From an uncultured Lachnospiraceae bacterium (lineage in GTDB: Bacteria; Bacillota; Clostridia; Lachnospirales; Lachnospiraceae): a stretch of DNA of 31,937 bases. A program made the position numbers and the translations under genes. Below, one piece after another: positions 24,226 through 31,937 of this stretch (positions within the stretch are counted from its first letter, which is position 1; every line of letters starts with the position of its first letter). Under the pieces are notes generated by a model. The model saw only the letters and a program-made list of their open reading frames with translations. It did no database searches and was not told the DNA's origin. The stretch spans positions 1 to 31,937 of the forward strand of contig CAJTMZ010000039.1 of NCBI GenBank assembly GCA_910577445.1, written 5' to 3'.

Positions 24226-25836
24226 TTATAACGTCTCTACCTTGCAGGCATGTTCTTTCGTTTTTCTGTCATACCCAATTCCTACTGCCAGAATCCTTCC
24301 TGTGTATTTCGGCTTTTCTCCCACCTTTCCTTTAAAGCGCAGCGCATAATTCCTGTCCCGAATCTGCCTGATTGCCCGTTCCGGCGTATCATCCACTTTC
24401 AGTTCCAGAATCAGCGCATCCGCTCCTTTCCTCTCTGGATAAAAAATGAAATCCACATACCCTTCTCCGGCTTTTTCCTCCCGTTCCACGCGATATTTGT
24501 CCCGCGCGGATAAATACACCAGATTAACCACCGCCGACAGCTCAATCTCGCTGTTATAGGAAAAAATCGGTGATTCCGTATCATGGGCAAGTTTTAAAAT
24601 CTCTGCCATTGTTTCCGTGTCGCCTGAAAGTGTTGCTTTCAGCATTCTCTCGGATTCTTTTGCAAGGTTATAAACATATCCCAGACTTTCATTCGTCAAA
24701 AGCAGTTCGTCATACTTATCCATCAGCTCTCTGTTGGGGATAAATACCTCGCCGTCCTCACAGGTCAAAAGCCCGTATACCACCATTGCCGAGTAAATCT
24801 GATTCTTTGTATAAAGCTCCTGCGAAGTAGCCGCATAGCCCAAAAATTCAATTGCCACCCGTCCGCCCGATATCATCAAAACCAAATCGTCCCGGATATC
24901 CTGAATATTATTTCGAATATAGTAAAAAATCTCATCATAAGGCCCCGAGCTGGTCCAGTAACTGCTTATCTGATTATTAGTCAGCGCGCCGATAACGGAA
25001 CGGGGATTATACAGTCTGGCGCCGGCTGCCGTGTGGTATCCGTCATACCATTCTGTCAGGCGCTCCCGTGTGATTTGGGGATATTTCGTATTCTTCCGGT
25101 AAACGTCGAACAGACTGTCAACCTCCGAATCCAGAAACCCGAAATACTCGCTGAATTTTACCCTGGTGACCATATCGTACTCTATAAACATATTCATCTC
25201 CGAGCCGCTGGAGTACTTTCCAATGGGCAATACCCCCGTCATATAGGCAAGCCCTACATAAGCCTGACCTTTCAGCAGATTGCGCAGAAATTCCAGATAA
25301 TCCTTTTTATTATCCTCCGTGACAAAACTCCTGTGAAAAATCGCGTCCCACTCGTCCATTACAAAAATAAATCTGGTTCTTTCCTGCTCATATATCATCT
25401 GCAGGTTATCCCAGACGGCTCTGTTAACGTCAAGATTGATTTCCGGATATTCCTGAATCAAATCTGTTTTTATCCCGTCAGAAATTCGGTTGATGTATAT
25501 ATCATAAGAATTGCATTGCTCAGGAAGCCTGCTGAAATCAATATATATTACATTATAACTGCTCAGGTATTTCGGATAATTATCGCTCTGCGCAATTTTA
25601 AGCGTCCTGAAAATCTCCTCACCATTCCCCGCCCTGCCGAAAAATGCCGCAACCATATTTGCCATAACGCTTTTGCCGAACCGCCGCGGGCGGGTAAAAC
25701 AGAGATATTTTTCCCCCCCCGCCATAGCCATGTCTATGATTTCATCAAGCATATCCGATTTGTCGACAAAAAACCTGTTTCCGGCAATATCTCTGTATTC
25801 CTCAAACGGCGCTATACTGTTTAAAAACATTCCCAT
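24226..25836 (-). CDS. AAA-ATPase-like / PD-(D/E)XK nuclease-like protein
   Basis: 536 residues of a widespread gut-bacterial family (AAA-ATPase-like plus DUF1703). The N-terminal part has FFVDKSDMLDEII, the P-loop-like RPRRFGKSV and Walker B FVMDEWDAIF. The C-terminal part has DALILELKVDDTPERAIRQI and RDRNYALRF, resembling a PD-(D/E)XK nuclease core with the ELK lysine. No function is established; proteins of this kind vary in copy between strains. The frame opens at 25896, but GAGGGACGGGAT precedes ATG 25836. A good promoter lies upstream, divergent from that of the DUF5050 gene. Confidence 0.87.
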   Translation of the reverse strand: MGMFLNSIAPFEEYRDIAGNRFFVDKSDMLDEIIDMAMAGGEKYLCFTRPRRFGKSVMANMVAAFFGRAGNGEEIFRTLKIAQSDNYPKYLSSYNVIYIDFSRLPEQCNSYDIYINRISDGIKTDLIQEYPEINLDVNRAVWDNLQMIYEQERTRFIFVMDEWDAIFHRSFVTEDNKKDYLEFLRNLLKGQAYVGLAYMTGVLPIGKYSSGSEMNMFIEYDMVTRVKFSEYFGFLDSEVDSLFDVYRKNTKYPQITRERLTEWYDGYHTAAGARLYNPRSVIGALTNNQISSYWTSSGPYDEIFYYIRNNIQDIRDDLVLMISGGRVAIEFLGYAATSQELYTKNQIYSAMVVYGLLTCEDGEVFIPNRELMDKYDELLLTNESLGYVYNLAKESERMLKATLSGDTETMAEILKLAHDTESPIFSYNSEIELSAVVNLVYLSARDKYRVEREEKAGEGYVDFIFYPERKGADALILELKVDDTPERAIRQIRDRNYALRFKGKVGEKPKYTGRILAVGIGYDRKTKEHACKVETL

Positions 25837-25961
25837 ATCCCGTCCCTCTTTACCGCCTCTGCCATCCTGCTGCGCTTTTCCTTCTGCCGCCGTCACGGCT
25901 TACCGCCATAGCTCCGGTCTTTCCCATAGGCTCCGTGTCCAAAATCAGCGTCTTTAAAAAC

Positions 25962-25990
25962 ATTATACTTTAATATATCGGGCAAAACAA
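25962..25990 (-). promoter_or_regulatory. Promoter of the AAA/nuclease-like gene
   Basis: TTGTTT (25985-25990), 17-base spacer, TATAAT (25962-25967). Confidence 0.65.
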
Positions 25991-26019
25991 GAAAAGAATC
26001 GCTTTGAATCTGAAATCTG

Positions 26020-26048
26020 TTGCGTTATAAATGCCAACTTATTATAAT
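26020..26048 (+). promoter_or_regulatory. Promoter of the DUF5050 gene
   Basis: TTGCGT (26020-26025), 17-base spacer, TATAAT (26043-26048). Its -35 lies 29 bases from the -35 of the divergent minus-strand promoter, close enough for one regulator to affect both. Confidence 0.65.
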
Positions 26049-26098
26049 GGTATTTAGAAACAGTCTGCTACAAGACTGCCACGAAAGGAGTCTTCAAA

Positions 26099-27127
26099 AT
26101 GAAAAAGAAATGGATAATCCCTGTCATTGCAGGCTCTATCCTGCTGATTCTGGTAATAGCCAACCTTGTCAACGCATTCCTGTCCCGCGTCCCCGCAAAC
26201 GACATTTCCGTCACCGGAAACACAGCCGGCAATCTAAACAACAGCGGTCTTTTTGCAGAGGATAACGGAAAGGTATACTTCTCCAACGCCTATGACGACG
26301 GGCGTCTCTATTCCATGAACGCGGACGAAACGGATGTTAAAAGGCTCACCGGTTCCAGAGTCAGCTCCATCAATGTGGGCGGCAAATTTCTTTATTATTA
26401 TATGGATAATTCCAACGGCGGAACAGGCTTCGGCTATGTCATCCGTTCCTTTGGCCTTTACCGCTCCCGCCTTGACGGTTCCCGCTTAAAATGCCTTGAC
26501 AGAAGCGCCGCCGTCACATTGCAGCTTTCCGGCGATTATATCTATTATCAGCGCTACAATAATAAGGATTTCACCAAGCTGTACAAGATAAAAACCGACA
26601 AAAGCGAAATGCAGCTCGTATCCGACAGCGTTATCAATCCCAATGCCTGCAACAACGGAACCATTTATTTCAACGGCACGGAAACAGACCACTATCTTTA
26701 CGGTCTGGACACCAGAACGGACTCCATTTATACGGTTTACAAAGGAAATCTCTGGTACCCCGCTTACCATAACAACTATATTTATTACATGGATGTCTCG
26801 TCCGATTACCGGCTCTGCCGCTATTCCCTTATTGACAACACCGTGGAAATCCTGACAACCGACAGGGTGGATACTTTTAATGTAGGCGACTTTTTCATTT
26901 ACTATCAGAAAAATTCCGCCGACAGTCCCGCCCTTATGCGGATGGAGCTTGACGGCAGCAACCCTGAGGTTGTGGCGGAAGGAAATTATACGAATATCAA
27001 TCTGACTTCTTCCTATGCTTATTTCAACGCTTTCGGGGAAGATACGCCGGTTTATCACACGCCGGTATACGGAAATATTAACGTGACGCCTTTTATCGCC
27101 GCGGAACAGGCGGCTCTTGACCAATAG
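26099..27127 (+). CDS. Membrane-anchored DUF5050-type beta-propeller protein
   Basis: 342 residues. The N-terminus KKKWIIPVIAGSILLILVIA is a single membrane anchor without a lipobox. The rest is outside the cell and made of repeats of the form YIYYxxxx...LYKIKTD, as in the DUF5050 propeller family: GKVYFSNAYDDGRLYSMN, GKFLYYYMDN, GDYIYYQRYN, NNYIYYMDVS, GDFFIYYQKN. AAAGGAGTCTTCAAA precedes the ATG and a promoter lies upstream. Function unknown; the family is thought to bind ligands or cell-wall components, which is inference. Transcribed alone and ended by a shared hairpin with the convergent ATPase gene. Confidence 0.85.
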   Translation: MKKKWIIPVIAGSILLILVIANLVNAFLSRVPANDISVTGNTAGNLNNSGLFAEDNGKVYFSNAYDDGRLYSMNADETDVKRLTGSRVSSINVGGKFLYYYMDNSNGGTGFGYVIRSFGLYRSRLDGSRLKCLDRSAAVTLQLSGDYIYYQRYNNKDFTKLYKIKTDKSEMQLVSDSVINPNACNNGTIYFNGTETDHYLYGLDTRTDSIYTVYKGNLWYPAYHNNYIYYMDVSSDYRLCRYSLIDNTVEILTTDRVDTFNVGDFFIYYQKNSADSPALMRMELDGSNPEVVAEGNYTNINLTSSYAYFNAFGEDTPVYHTPVYGNINVTPFIAAEQAALDQ

Positions 27128-27138
27128 AAACAGCGATT

Positions 27139-27196
27139 TCCCCGCTTCCGGATGTTTTTGCATGAATGTATGAAATCTTCCAGGAGCGGGGATTTT
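27139..27196. terminator. Bidirectional terminator between DUF5050 and DUF4143 genes
   Basis: TCCCCGCTTCCGGA (27139-27152) pairs with TCCAGGAGCGGGGA (27179-27192) through 14 pairs including G-T wobbles, followed by TTTT on the plus strand. The minus-strand side has only AAATCGC after the stem, so termination is stronger for the plus strand. Confidence 0.7.
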
Positions 27197-27197
27197 C

Positions 27198-28496
27198 TTA
27201 AATGCAAAAGGCTGCATACAGCGGTACGGCGAACCCTCCATCCTCATACCCGAAGTTTTTCTCCGATAACCGGATTGCCAGCTTTGGCTCATATAGTTTC
27301 CGGTAATGCTTCAAACTTCTGGCATGCGTATTTTCACCGGACTTTACTTCGACCGGCAGTACCTTTCCCTCTTTTTGTATTACAAAATCCCCCTCTGCCG
27401 CCGGCGTATCTGATGTCCAGTAGTACAACTGATAGCCTCCTGTTTTTAATGCCTGCGCCACATAGTTCTCTGCCAGCGCCCCCCTAAACAAATCGGATAT
27501 TTCATCTCTCATAATACTTTCCGCGGGGATATTGGCAAATGCAGCAAGGAGCCCCACATCGGATAAATACAGCTTAAAAGCCGATACATCCCGAAATGCC
27601 GAAAGCGGTATCTCCCCTCTTGTAATCCGGTCGCATTGCAGTACCGTGCCCGAAAAAACAAGCCAGGCAATGGAATCCCCAAATAATCCCGCCGTAGCCC
27701 CTTTTCTAATCAGCTTATACTGGAATTTTCTGTTCTCCTTTGCAAGCTGGGCGGGCATGGAATAAAATGCATTCCTGATTTTGGTGCTCTCGCTGTCACT
27801 GGTGTATTTCGCCATGTCCGCGGCGTAAGCGTTCAATATCAGAGTCTGTACTTCCGGTACATTAATCCGGGATTTTTCCTCCCTATACTCTTTGATAACA
27901 GCCGGCATTCCTCCCGTTGCCAGATATCTTCGATACCAGATGAGAAGTTCCTTATGGACAATATCCGGCATTTCCTCCCGCTTTTCATAGTGCTCCCGTA
28001 TCAACATCACAAGATGCCCCTGACCCATTGCCTGTAAAAATTCGTCAAATCCAAAAGGATACAGGGTCTTCATCACTACTTTTCCTACCGGAAAAGAATA
28101 TTTTTCCCGGTTTATCGCCACGCCGAGCAGGCTTCCCGCCGCTGCTACATGATATTCCGGCGCTTCCTCCTGAAAATACTTAAGGGAAGTAAGCGCTCTC
28201 TCACACGCCTGTATTTCATCAAATATAATCAACGTTTCGTCGGGCACTATTTTAACCGAAAAGTATTCTTCCAGCAGACGAATTAATCTGTCCGGATTTA
28301 ATTCTCCCTCAAAAAAACCCGAGATAACTTCCATTCTTTCAAAATTGACATAAACGCAGTTTTTAAAGCAACGTTCGCCCAATTCTCTGAGAATATACGT
28401 TTTCCCGGCCTGTCTGACGCCATGCAAAATAAGCGGCATTCTTCCGGCTTTTTTGTTGCGCCATGCTGTCAGCTCCTTCATAATATTTCTTTCCAT
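27198..28496 (-). CDS. DUF4143 family AAA+ ATP-binding protein
   Basis: 432 residues. AAA+ domain about 1-200 with Walker A HGVRQAGKTYILRE, Walker B TLIIFDEIQAC and sensor AAAGSLLGVAI. A winged-helix-like middle follows, then a PD-(D/E)XK-like C-terminal DUF4143 region (EGDFVIQKEGKVLPVEVKSG). The family is abundant in Firmicutes and Bacteroidetes, often variable, with no established role. The frame opens at 28529 with a TTG; ATG 28496 is chosen because AAAGGAAAGG precedes it, though somewhat far. A TTGAAA-N16-TATACT promoter is upstream. Confidence 0.88.
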   Translation of the reverse strand: MERNIMKELTAWRNKKAGRMPLILHGVRQAGKTYILRELGERCFKNCVYVNFERMEVISGFFEGELNPDRLIRLLEEYFSVKIVPDETLIIFDEIQACERALTSLKYFQEEAPEYHVAAAGSLLGVAINREKYSFPVGKVVMKTLYPFGFDEFLQAMGQGHLVMLIREHYEKREEMPDIVHKELLIWYRRYLATGGMPAVIKEYREEKSRINVPEVQTLILNAYAADMAKYTSDSESTKIRNAFYSMPAQLAKENRKFQYKLIRKGATAGLFGDSIAWLVFSGTVLQCDRITRGEIPLSAFRDVSAFKLYLSDVGLLAAFANIPAESIMRDEISDLFRGALAENYVAQALKTGGYQLYYWTSDTPAAEGDFVIQKEGKVLPVEVKSGENTHARSLKHYRKLYEPKLAIRLSEKNFGYEDGGFAVPLYAAFCI

Positions 28497-28572
28497 ATGG
28501 AAATCGCCTTTCCTTTCTGCACTTTTCAAACTGCATGAATCCGATGATATGCAAGTAATCTTTCTTATATTA

Positions 28573-28600
28573 AGTATACCTGTTTTTTATTTCTTTTCAA
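28573..28600 (-). promoter_or_regulatory. Promoter of the DUF4143 gene
   Basis: TTGAAA (28595-28600), 16-base spacer, TATACT (28573-28578). It begins right after the folate-operon terminator, whose T tract touches the -35. Confidence 0.6.
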
Positions 28601-28604
28601 CAAA

Positions 28605-28656
28605 AAATCACTTTGAAATGATTTTTTCGTAATAAAAAGTCATTTCAAAGTGATTT
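28605..28656 (-). terminator. Long hairpin terminator of the folate operon
   Basis: AAATCACTTTGAAATGA (28605-28621) is the exact reverse complement of TCATTTCAAAGTGATTT (28640-28656). The inner T and A runs extend the stem to about 23 bp around a CGTAAT loop. On the minus strand the stem ends in ATTTTTTG. It lies 11 bases after the folBK stop. Confidence 0.85.
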
Positions 28657-28667
28657 ATTCCTTTTTA

Positions 28668-29489
28668 TCAAATATTGCTCCCAAGCTCCGTGAGCATCTC
28701 TCTCACGCTTTTCCCGTTCACCGGATTTCTGTAACCGGGACACAATTCCATCAAAGGCTCCAGAACGAACCGCCGGTTTGCCATATCGGGGTGGGGCACG
28801 GTAAGTTTTTCATCATCCGACACAAAATCCTGATAAAACAAAATATCCAAATCCAGCGTCCTTGGCCCCCAGTGTATCTTCCGCTCCCGTCCCGCTTTTT
28901 TTTCCGTCTCCTGCAAAAAGGCAAGAAGCTCATACGGAGAAAGCAATGTTTTAAGCGCCACGGCGCCGTTTAAAAAATCGTCCTGCTCCACACCGCCGTA
29001 GGGAGCCGTCCTGATAATTTGAGAGCACCGGACGTCTTTGATTTCCCGATGATTTCTTATTTCCTGCAGGCCAAAATCCAGAAATTCCCGCTTATTTCCC
29101 ATATTGGAGCCAATCCCCAGATAAGCACGCTTCCATCCCCGCTCTATTTTCACAGATACATAGGAAAAAGGAAGCCCTATAGGCGCGTCCGGCTTTTTCA
29201 GCTCCAGAGACACCTTTTCCACCAGTGGGAAAGCCAGAAGCAGTTCCCGCGCCAGATGCTCGGCGGCAGCTTCTATGAGACGAAAGGTATGTTCCCGCAA
29301 GTAGCGGTTTACAAACCGGCTCACATCTCCGTAGCTTGTAGAAAGCGCCAGCTCGTCCGACCGGCCGGCTTCCCGCAGATTCGCGTACAAAATAATGTCC
29401 GTAACAAACAACTGTCCGTTTCTGTTTTCTTTCTCGTAAACGCCGTGTCCTGCGTATATCTCAAGGTTTTTTATATGAATTTCGTCCAT
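28668..29489 (-). CDS. folBK: Bifunctional dihydroneopterin aldolase / HPPK
   Basis: 273 residues joining two consecutive steps of folate synthesis. Residues 1-117 are FolB (IHIKNLEIYAGHGVYEKE, TSYGDVSRFV, LIEAAAEHLARELL), which cleaves dihydroneopterin. From about 120 comes FolK (AYLGIGSNMGNKREFL, RTAPYGGVEQDDFLN, WGPRTLDLDILFY, VPHPDMANRRFVLEPL), which pyrophosphorylates hydroxymethyldihydropterin. AAGGAGACCGCA precedes the ATG. Last gene of the folate cluster, 40 bases after folP. Fusion of FolB and FolK is common in Clostridia. Confidence 0.96.
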   Translation of the reverse strand: MDEIHIKNLEIYAGHGVYEKENRNGQLFVTDIILYANLREAGRSDELALSTSYGDVSRFVNRYLREHTFRLIEAAAEHLARELLLAFPLVEKVSLELKKPDAPIGLPFSYVSVKIERGWKRAYLGIGSNMGNKREFLDFGLQEIRNHREIKDVRCSQIIRTAPYGGVEQDDFLNGAVALKTLLSPYELLAFLQETEKKAGRERKIHWGPRTLDLDILFYQDFVSDDEKLTVPHPDMANRRFVLEPLMELCPGYRNPVNGKSVREMLTELGSNI

Positions 29490-29529
29490 TGCGGTCTCCT
29501 TTTTGCGTCATGGCATAAAGATTTCAAAG

Positions 29530-30342
29530 TTATCTCCCGGAATGCAAAACCGCCTCCGCCATCTTCACCGCCCGCACATTCTCCTTAATGTCGTGCACTC
29601 TCACGAAAGCACAGCCCGCCAGAACGCCGAAAACCGTGGTGACGATTGTTCCCTCAAGCCGTTCCGCCACCGGCAAATCAAGGGTGAGCCCCACCACGGA
29701 CTTGCGGCTTGCGCCAAGCAGCAAGGGATATCCCAGCGCCGACAGTTCCTTTAACGAATACAATATCTGAAGATTCTGTTCGCAGGTCTTGCCGAAGCCG
29801 ATTCCCGGGTCCAGAATGATTCCATCCTCCCGAATCCCCGCCTTCTTTGCGATTGCAAGCGTTTCCCTCAAATCCGCCGCCACATCTTTTATCAAATCCC
29901 GGTAAACCGCTTCCTTCCGGTTATGCATCAGCACACAGGGGGCGCCTGCGTCTGCAATCACCCGGGCCATTTTTTCGTCGTATTTAAGCCCCCATATATC
30001 GTTTATCAAATCCGCCCCGGCCAAAAGTCCTTCTCCCGCCACTTTCGCCTTGTAAGTATCAAGGGATATCGGCACATCAAAACGCTGTTTCACTGCCTCT
30101 ATTATGGGAAGCACCCTTTCCGCCTCCTCCTCTTCCGGGACAAGCACATACCCGGGCCTGGTGGATTCCCCTCCGATATCCAGAATGTCCATTCCCTCGT
30201 TTACCATTTTTTCCACATGATAAAGCGCGTCGTCAAGACGGTTAAAGCAGCCGCCGTCCGAAAAAGAATCGGGAGTCACATTCAGGATTCCCATGATGTA
30301 CGTGTGATTTTTAAAGTCAAACTCCTGTTTTCCGATTTTCAT
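29530..30342 (-). CDS. folP: Dihydropteroate synthase
   Basis: 270 residues, TIM barrel joining the pterin pyrophosphate to p-aminobenzoate; the target of sulfonamides. Motifs: MGILNVTPDSFSDGG, DIGGESTRPG, DLINDIWG, ILDPGIGFGKT, LLGASRKS and FVRVHDI. No insertion typical of sulfonamide-resistant Sul enzymes is seen. The start is uncertain: GTG 30390, ATG 30354 and ATG 30342 are in frame. The last is chosen because the protein then begins MKIGKQEFDFKNHTYIMG like homologues; GGAAAGGA lies about 13 bases before it. Confidence 0.95.
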   Translation of the reverse strand: MKIGKQEFDFKNHTYIMGILNVTPDSFSDGGCFNRLDDALYHVEKMVNEGMDILDIGGESTRPGYVLVPEEEEAERVLPIIEAVKQRFDVPISLDTYKAKVAGEGLLAGADLINDIWGLKYDEKMARVIADAGAPCVLMHNRKEAVYRDLIKDVAADLRETLAIAKKAGIREDGIILDPGIGFGKTCEQNLQILYSLKELSALGYPLLLGASRKSVVGLTLDLPVAERLEGTIVTTVFGVLAGCAFVRVHDIKENVRAVKMAEAVLHSGR

Positions 30343-30428
30343 TATTATGACCATGTCCTTTCCAAAGCCCGGAGCCTTTGCGCGCAGCACAAATCTTCAG
30401 ATTAAAAAATTCAGTTTTCAATCTCCGT

Positions 30429-30983
30429 TTATTTCACCAGCATAAGGAACCTGTCTTTCAGCTTTTCGTCCCTTTCAAACTCGCCTCTTGCCGCAACCGT
30501 TATTGTACGGCTGCCCGGCTTTTTCACCCCGCGCATGGTCATACACATATGTTCCGCCTCCGCCATTACGATGACGCCTCTGGGATTTAAACTCTCCATA
30601 ACCGCGTCCGCAATCTGCGCCGTCATCCGCTCCTGGATTTGCAGCCTTCCCGCAAACACCTCCACGGTGCGGGCCAGTTTGCTAAGGCCCACTACCCTTC
30701 CGTCCGGGATGTAGGCTATGTGCACTTTTCCGAAAAAGGGCATCATATGATGCTCGCAGGTGGAATAAAAGGTGATATCCTTCTCCACCACCATCTCGTT
30801 GCTGTCCACTGCAAAGGTTTTGGATAAATGTTCTCCGGCTCCGGCCTCCATTCCGGCAAACAGCTCCTCGTACATCCGTGCCACTCTGCCCGGCGTTTCC
30901 CTGAGTCCTTCTCTTTCGGTATCCTCCCCGATGCCTTCTAAAAGAAGCCTTACCGCTTCCTCAATTTTTTCTCTGTTTACCAT
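30429..30983 (-). CDS. folE: GTP cyclohydrolase I
   Basis: 184 residues. Converts GTP to dihydroneopterin triphosphate, the first step of folate synthesis. Zinc site residues are visible in TCEHHMMPFFGKVHIAYIP (Cys and His) and HMCMTMRG (Cys); QERMTAQIADAV is also conserved. The frame opens at 31034, but GGGGAGAGATTCTC precedes ATG 30983. That start overlaps the end of folC by 23 bases, suggesting coupled translation. Confidence 0.96.
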   Translation of the reverse strand: MVNREKIEEAVRLLLEGIGEDTEREGLRETPGRVARMYEELFAGMEAGAGEHLSKTFAVDSNEMVVEKDITFYSTCEHHMMPFFGKVHIAYIPDGRVVGLSKLARTVEVFAGRLQIQERMTAQIADAVMESLNPRGVIVMAEAEHMCMTMRGVKKPGSRTITVAARGEFERDEKLKDRFLMLVK

Positions 30984-31937
30984 GAGAATCTCTCCCCACA
31001 TGATTTCCGCCTTTTTTAGCGGATACCTTTTCAACTGTCTTTATCAGATTTCCAAGATACGAAAGGGAACCGAAAGCAATGATTACCGCTTTCTCGTCCG
31101 CCAGAAGGCCGGCAAGCTCCACCGCCTCCTCCACGCTGTCGGCCGCGGTCACATTGGAATGATACTTCCGGGCCGCGCAGGCCAAATCATAGGCGGAAAG
31201 CCCTCTCTCCCCTCTGGTGGAAATGGTAAGCACCTGTTCCGCCAAAGGACAGGTCTCCCTTAAAATTTCATCCTGCTCCTTATCTCTTAACATTCCTATT
31301 ATATAAATAATTCTTTTATTTGTAAAATAAAAACGAAGGGTCTCGGCCAGACGTTTCGCCGCATCCCTGTTATGCGCCCCGTCCGCAATGAAATAAGGCT
31401 TCGTGGCAAGGATTTGGAACCGCCCCGGCCAGAAAGTATCCCGAAGTCCCTGATATACCGCCTTTTCCGGTATGGAAAAGCCTGTTTCCGCAAGCTTTTT
31501 TATAACCGCCACACTGACCATTGCGTTTTCCACCTGCCAGTTTCCCGGCATAGTAACCGTCAGATTTTTATATCCGGCATAGGAAAACACCTGCTTTTCA
31601 AGGCTTCTCCGGATTCCCGAAGCCTCCCCGGCGTCCACTGTGATAAGCGGCACTTCAAGCGCTTTCGCCCTGTCGGCGATAATCTTCATTACCCCGTCGG
31701 TTCCTTTAAGAGCCACCGCAAAAGCTCCGGGCTTTAAAATCCCCGCCTTGTTCCCGGCAATCTCTTCCAGCGTATCCCCCAAAACCTTCATATGGTCAAA
31801 GCTGATGGAAGTAAACACCGCCGCCAGCGTATTTTTCACAATATTGGTGGCGTCAAGCTCTCCCCCAAGCCCGGTTTCCAACACCACGGGATAGCATCCT
31901 TTTTCCAGAAAGTACTGAAAGGCGATTGCCGTTTCTA
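30961..31937 (-). CDS. folC: Folylpolyglutamate synthase / dihydrofolate synthase, 5' part outside window
   Basis: The visible 324 codons run in frame to the window edge (ETAIAFQYFLEKGCYPVVLE at the edge side), so the N-terminus with its GTNGKGS P-loop lies outside. Mur-ligase-type enzyme adding glutamate to folates, and possibly to dihydropteroate. Seen: LETGLGGELDATN, SFDHMKVLGDTLEEIAGNKAGI, DGAHNRDAAKRLAETL and AFGSLSYLGNL at the C-terminus. First visible gene of the folate cluster; folE overlaps its end. Confidence 0.94.
   Translation of the reverse strand, partial: ETAIAFQYFLEKGCYPVVLETGLGGELDATNIVKNTLAAVFTSISFDHMKVLGDTLEEIAGNKAGILKPGAFAVALKGTDGVMKIIADRAKALEVPLITVDAGEASGIRRSLEKQVFSYAGYKNLTVTMPGNWQVENAMVSVAVIKKLAETGFSIPEKAVYQGLRDTFWPGRFQILATKPYFIADGAHNRDAAKRLAETLRFYFTNKRIIYIIGMLRDKEQDEILRETCPLAEQVLTISTRGERGLSAYDLACAARKYHSNVTAADSVEEAVELAGLLADEKAVIIAFGSLSYLGNLIKTVEKVSAKKGGNHVGRDSHGKQRKN

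Noticed and set aside
25033..25824. 263-codon plus-strand open frame opposite the AAA/nuclease-like gene
   Set aside because: Antisense shadow without a ribosome binding site or recognisable domain.
26486..27292. 268-codon minus-strand open frame opposite the DUF5050 gene
   Set aside because: Val/Ile-rich mirror of the Tyr/Asn-rich repeats; crosses a terminator.

Overview
The window reads as ordinary chromosome from a Gram-positive gut-type Clostridia, most probably a Lachnospiraceae member. That placement is inferred from protein families and gene order and was not tested by search. The supporting signs are strong AGGAGG-type ribosome binding sites, near-consensus TTGACA/TATAAT promoters with 17-base spacers, a folC-folE-folP-folBK cluster, a fused FolB-FolK, the ppx-ppk-maf neighbourhood, Rpn/DUF4143/AAA nuclease-like accessory genes and a GH127 enzyme. 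No rRNA, tRNA, insertion sequence, prophage or CRISPR array was found. Most genes lie on the minus strand.

Layout. 72-2051 (+) is a GH127 beta-L-arabinofuranosidase, convergent with a 1048-residue soluble hybrid histidine kinase (2056-5202, -). Next come a MATE exporter whose C-terminus is frameshifted (5279-6706, -) and a PfkB-type sugar-phosphate kinase (6764-7786, -). A 374-base intergenic region leads to an Rpn-type nuclease (8161-9021, +) and a TIM-barrel/TolB-propeller fusion (9074-10819, +). A bidirectional terminator separates these from two small unknown proteins (10938-11431, -).

From 11480 to 19327 runs a minus-strand housekeeping block. In order of transcription it is pheA, a DUF815 ATPase, ppx (with HD domain), ppk1, maf and a Cof-type HAD phosphatase. 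Ppk1 and Ppx make and degrade polyphosphate; Maf and the HAD enzyme are house-cleaning phosphatases. At 19570-20089 (+) sits a UPF0175/DUF3368 toxin-antitoxin module whose toxin has lost its middle. It is convergent with an MFS exporter (20198-21304, -) that appears to lack its last helix. The exporter has an elaborate 5' leader: near-consensus promoter, 45-codon leader ORF, overlapping 13-codon ORF, terminator-like hairpin, and a hairpin hiding the ribosome binding site. This is the best candidate in the window for an undescribed control device.

21637-24035 (-) is a polar amino-acid ABC importer (permease, ATPase, lipoprotein). Then come an AAA/PD-(D/E)XK protein (24226-25836, -), a divergently transcribed membrane-anchored DUF5050 propeller (26099-27127, +), and a DUF4143 ATPase (27198-28496, -). 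The window ends with the folate cluster folC(partial)-folE-folP-folBK (31937 down to 28668, -), closed by a long hairpin terminator.

Many long reading frames begin upstream of the real start. Starts here were moved to the codon with a well-placed ribosome binding site where one exists, and each entry says so.
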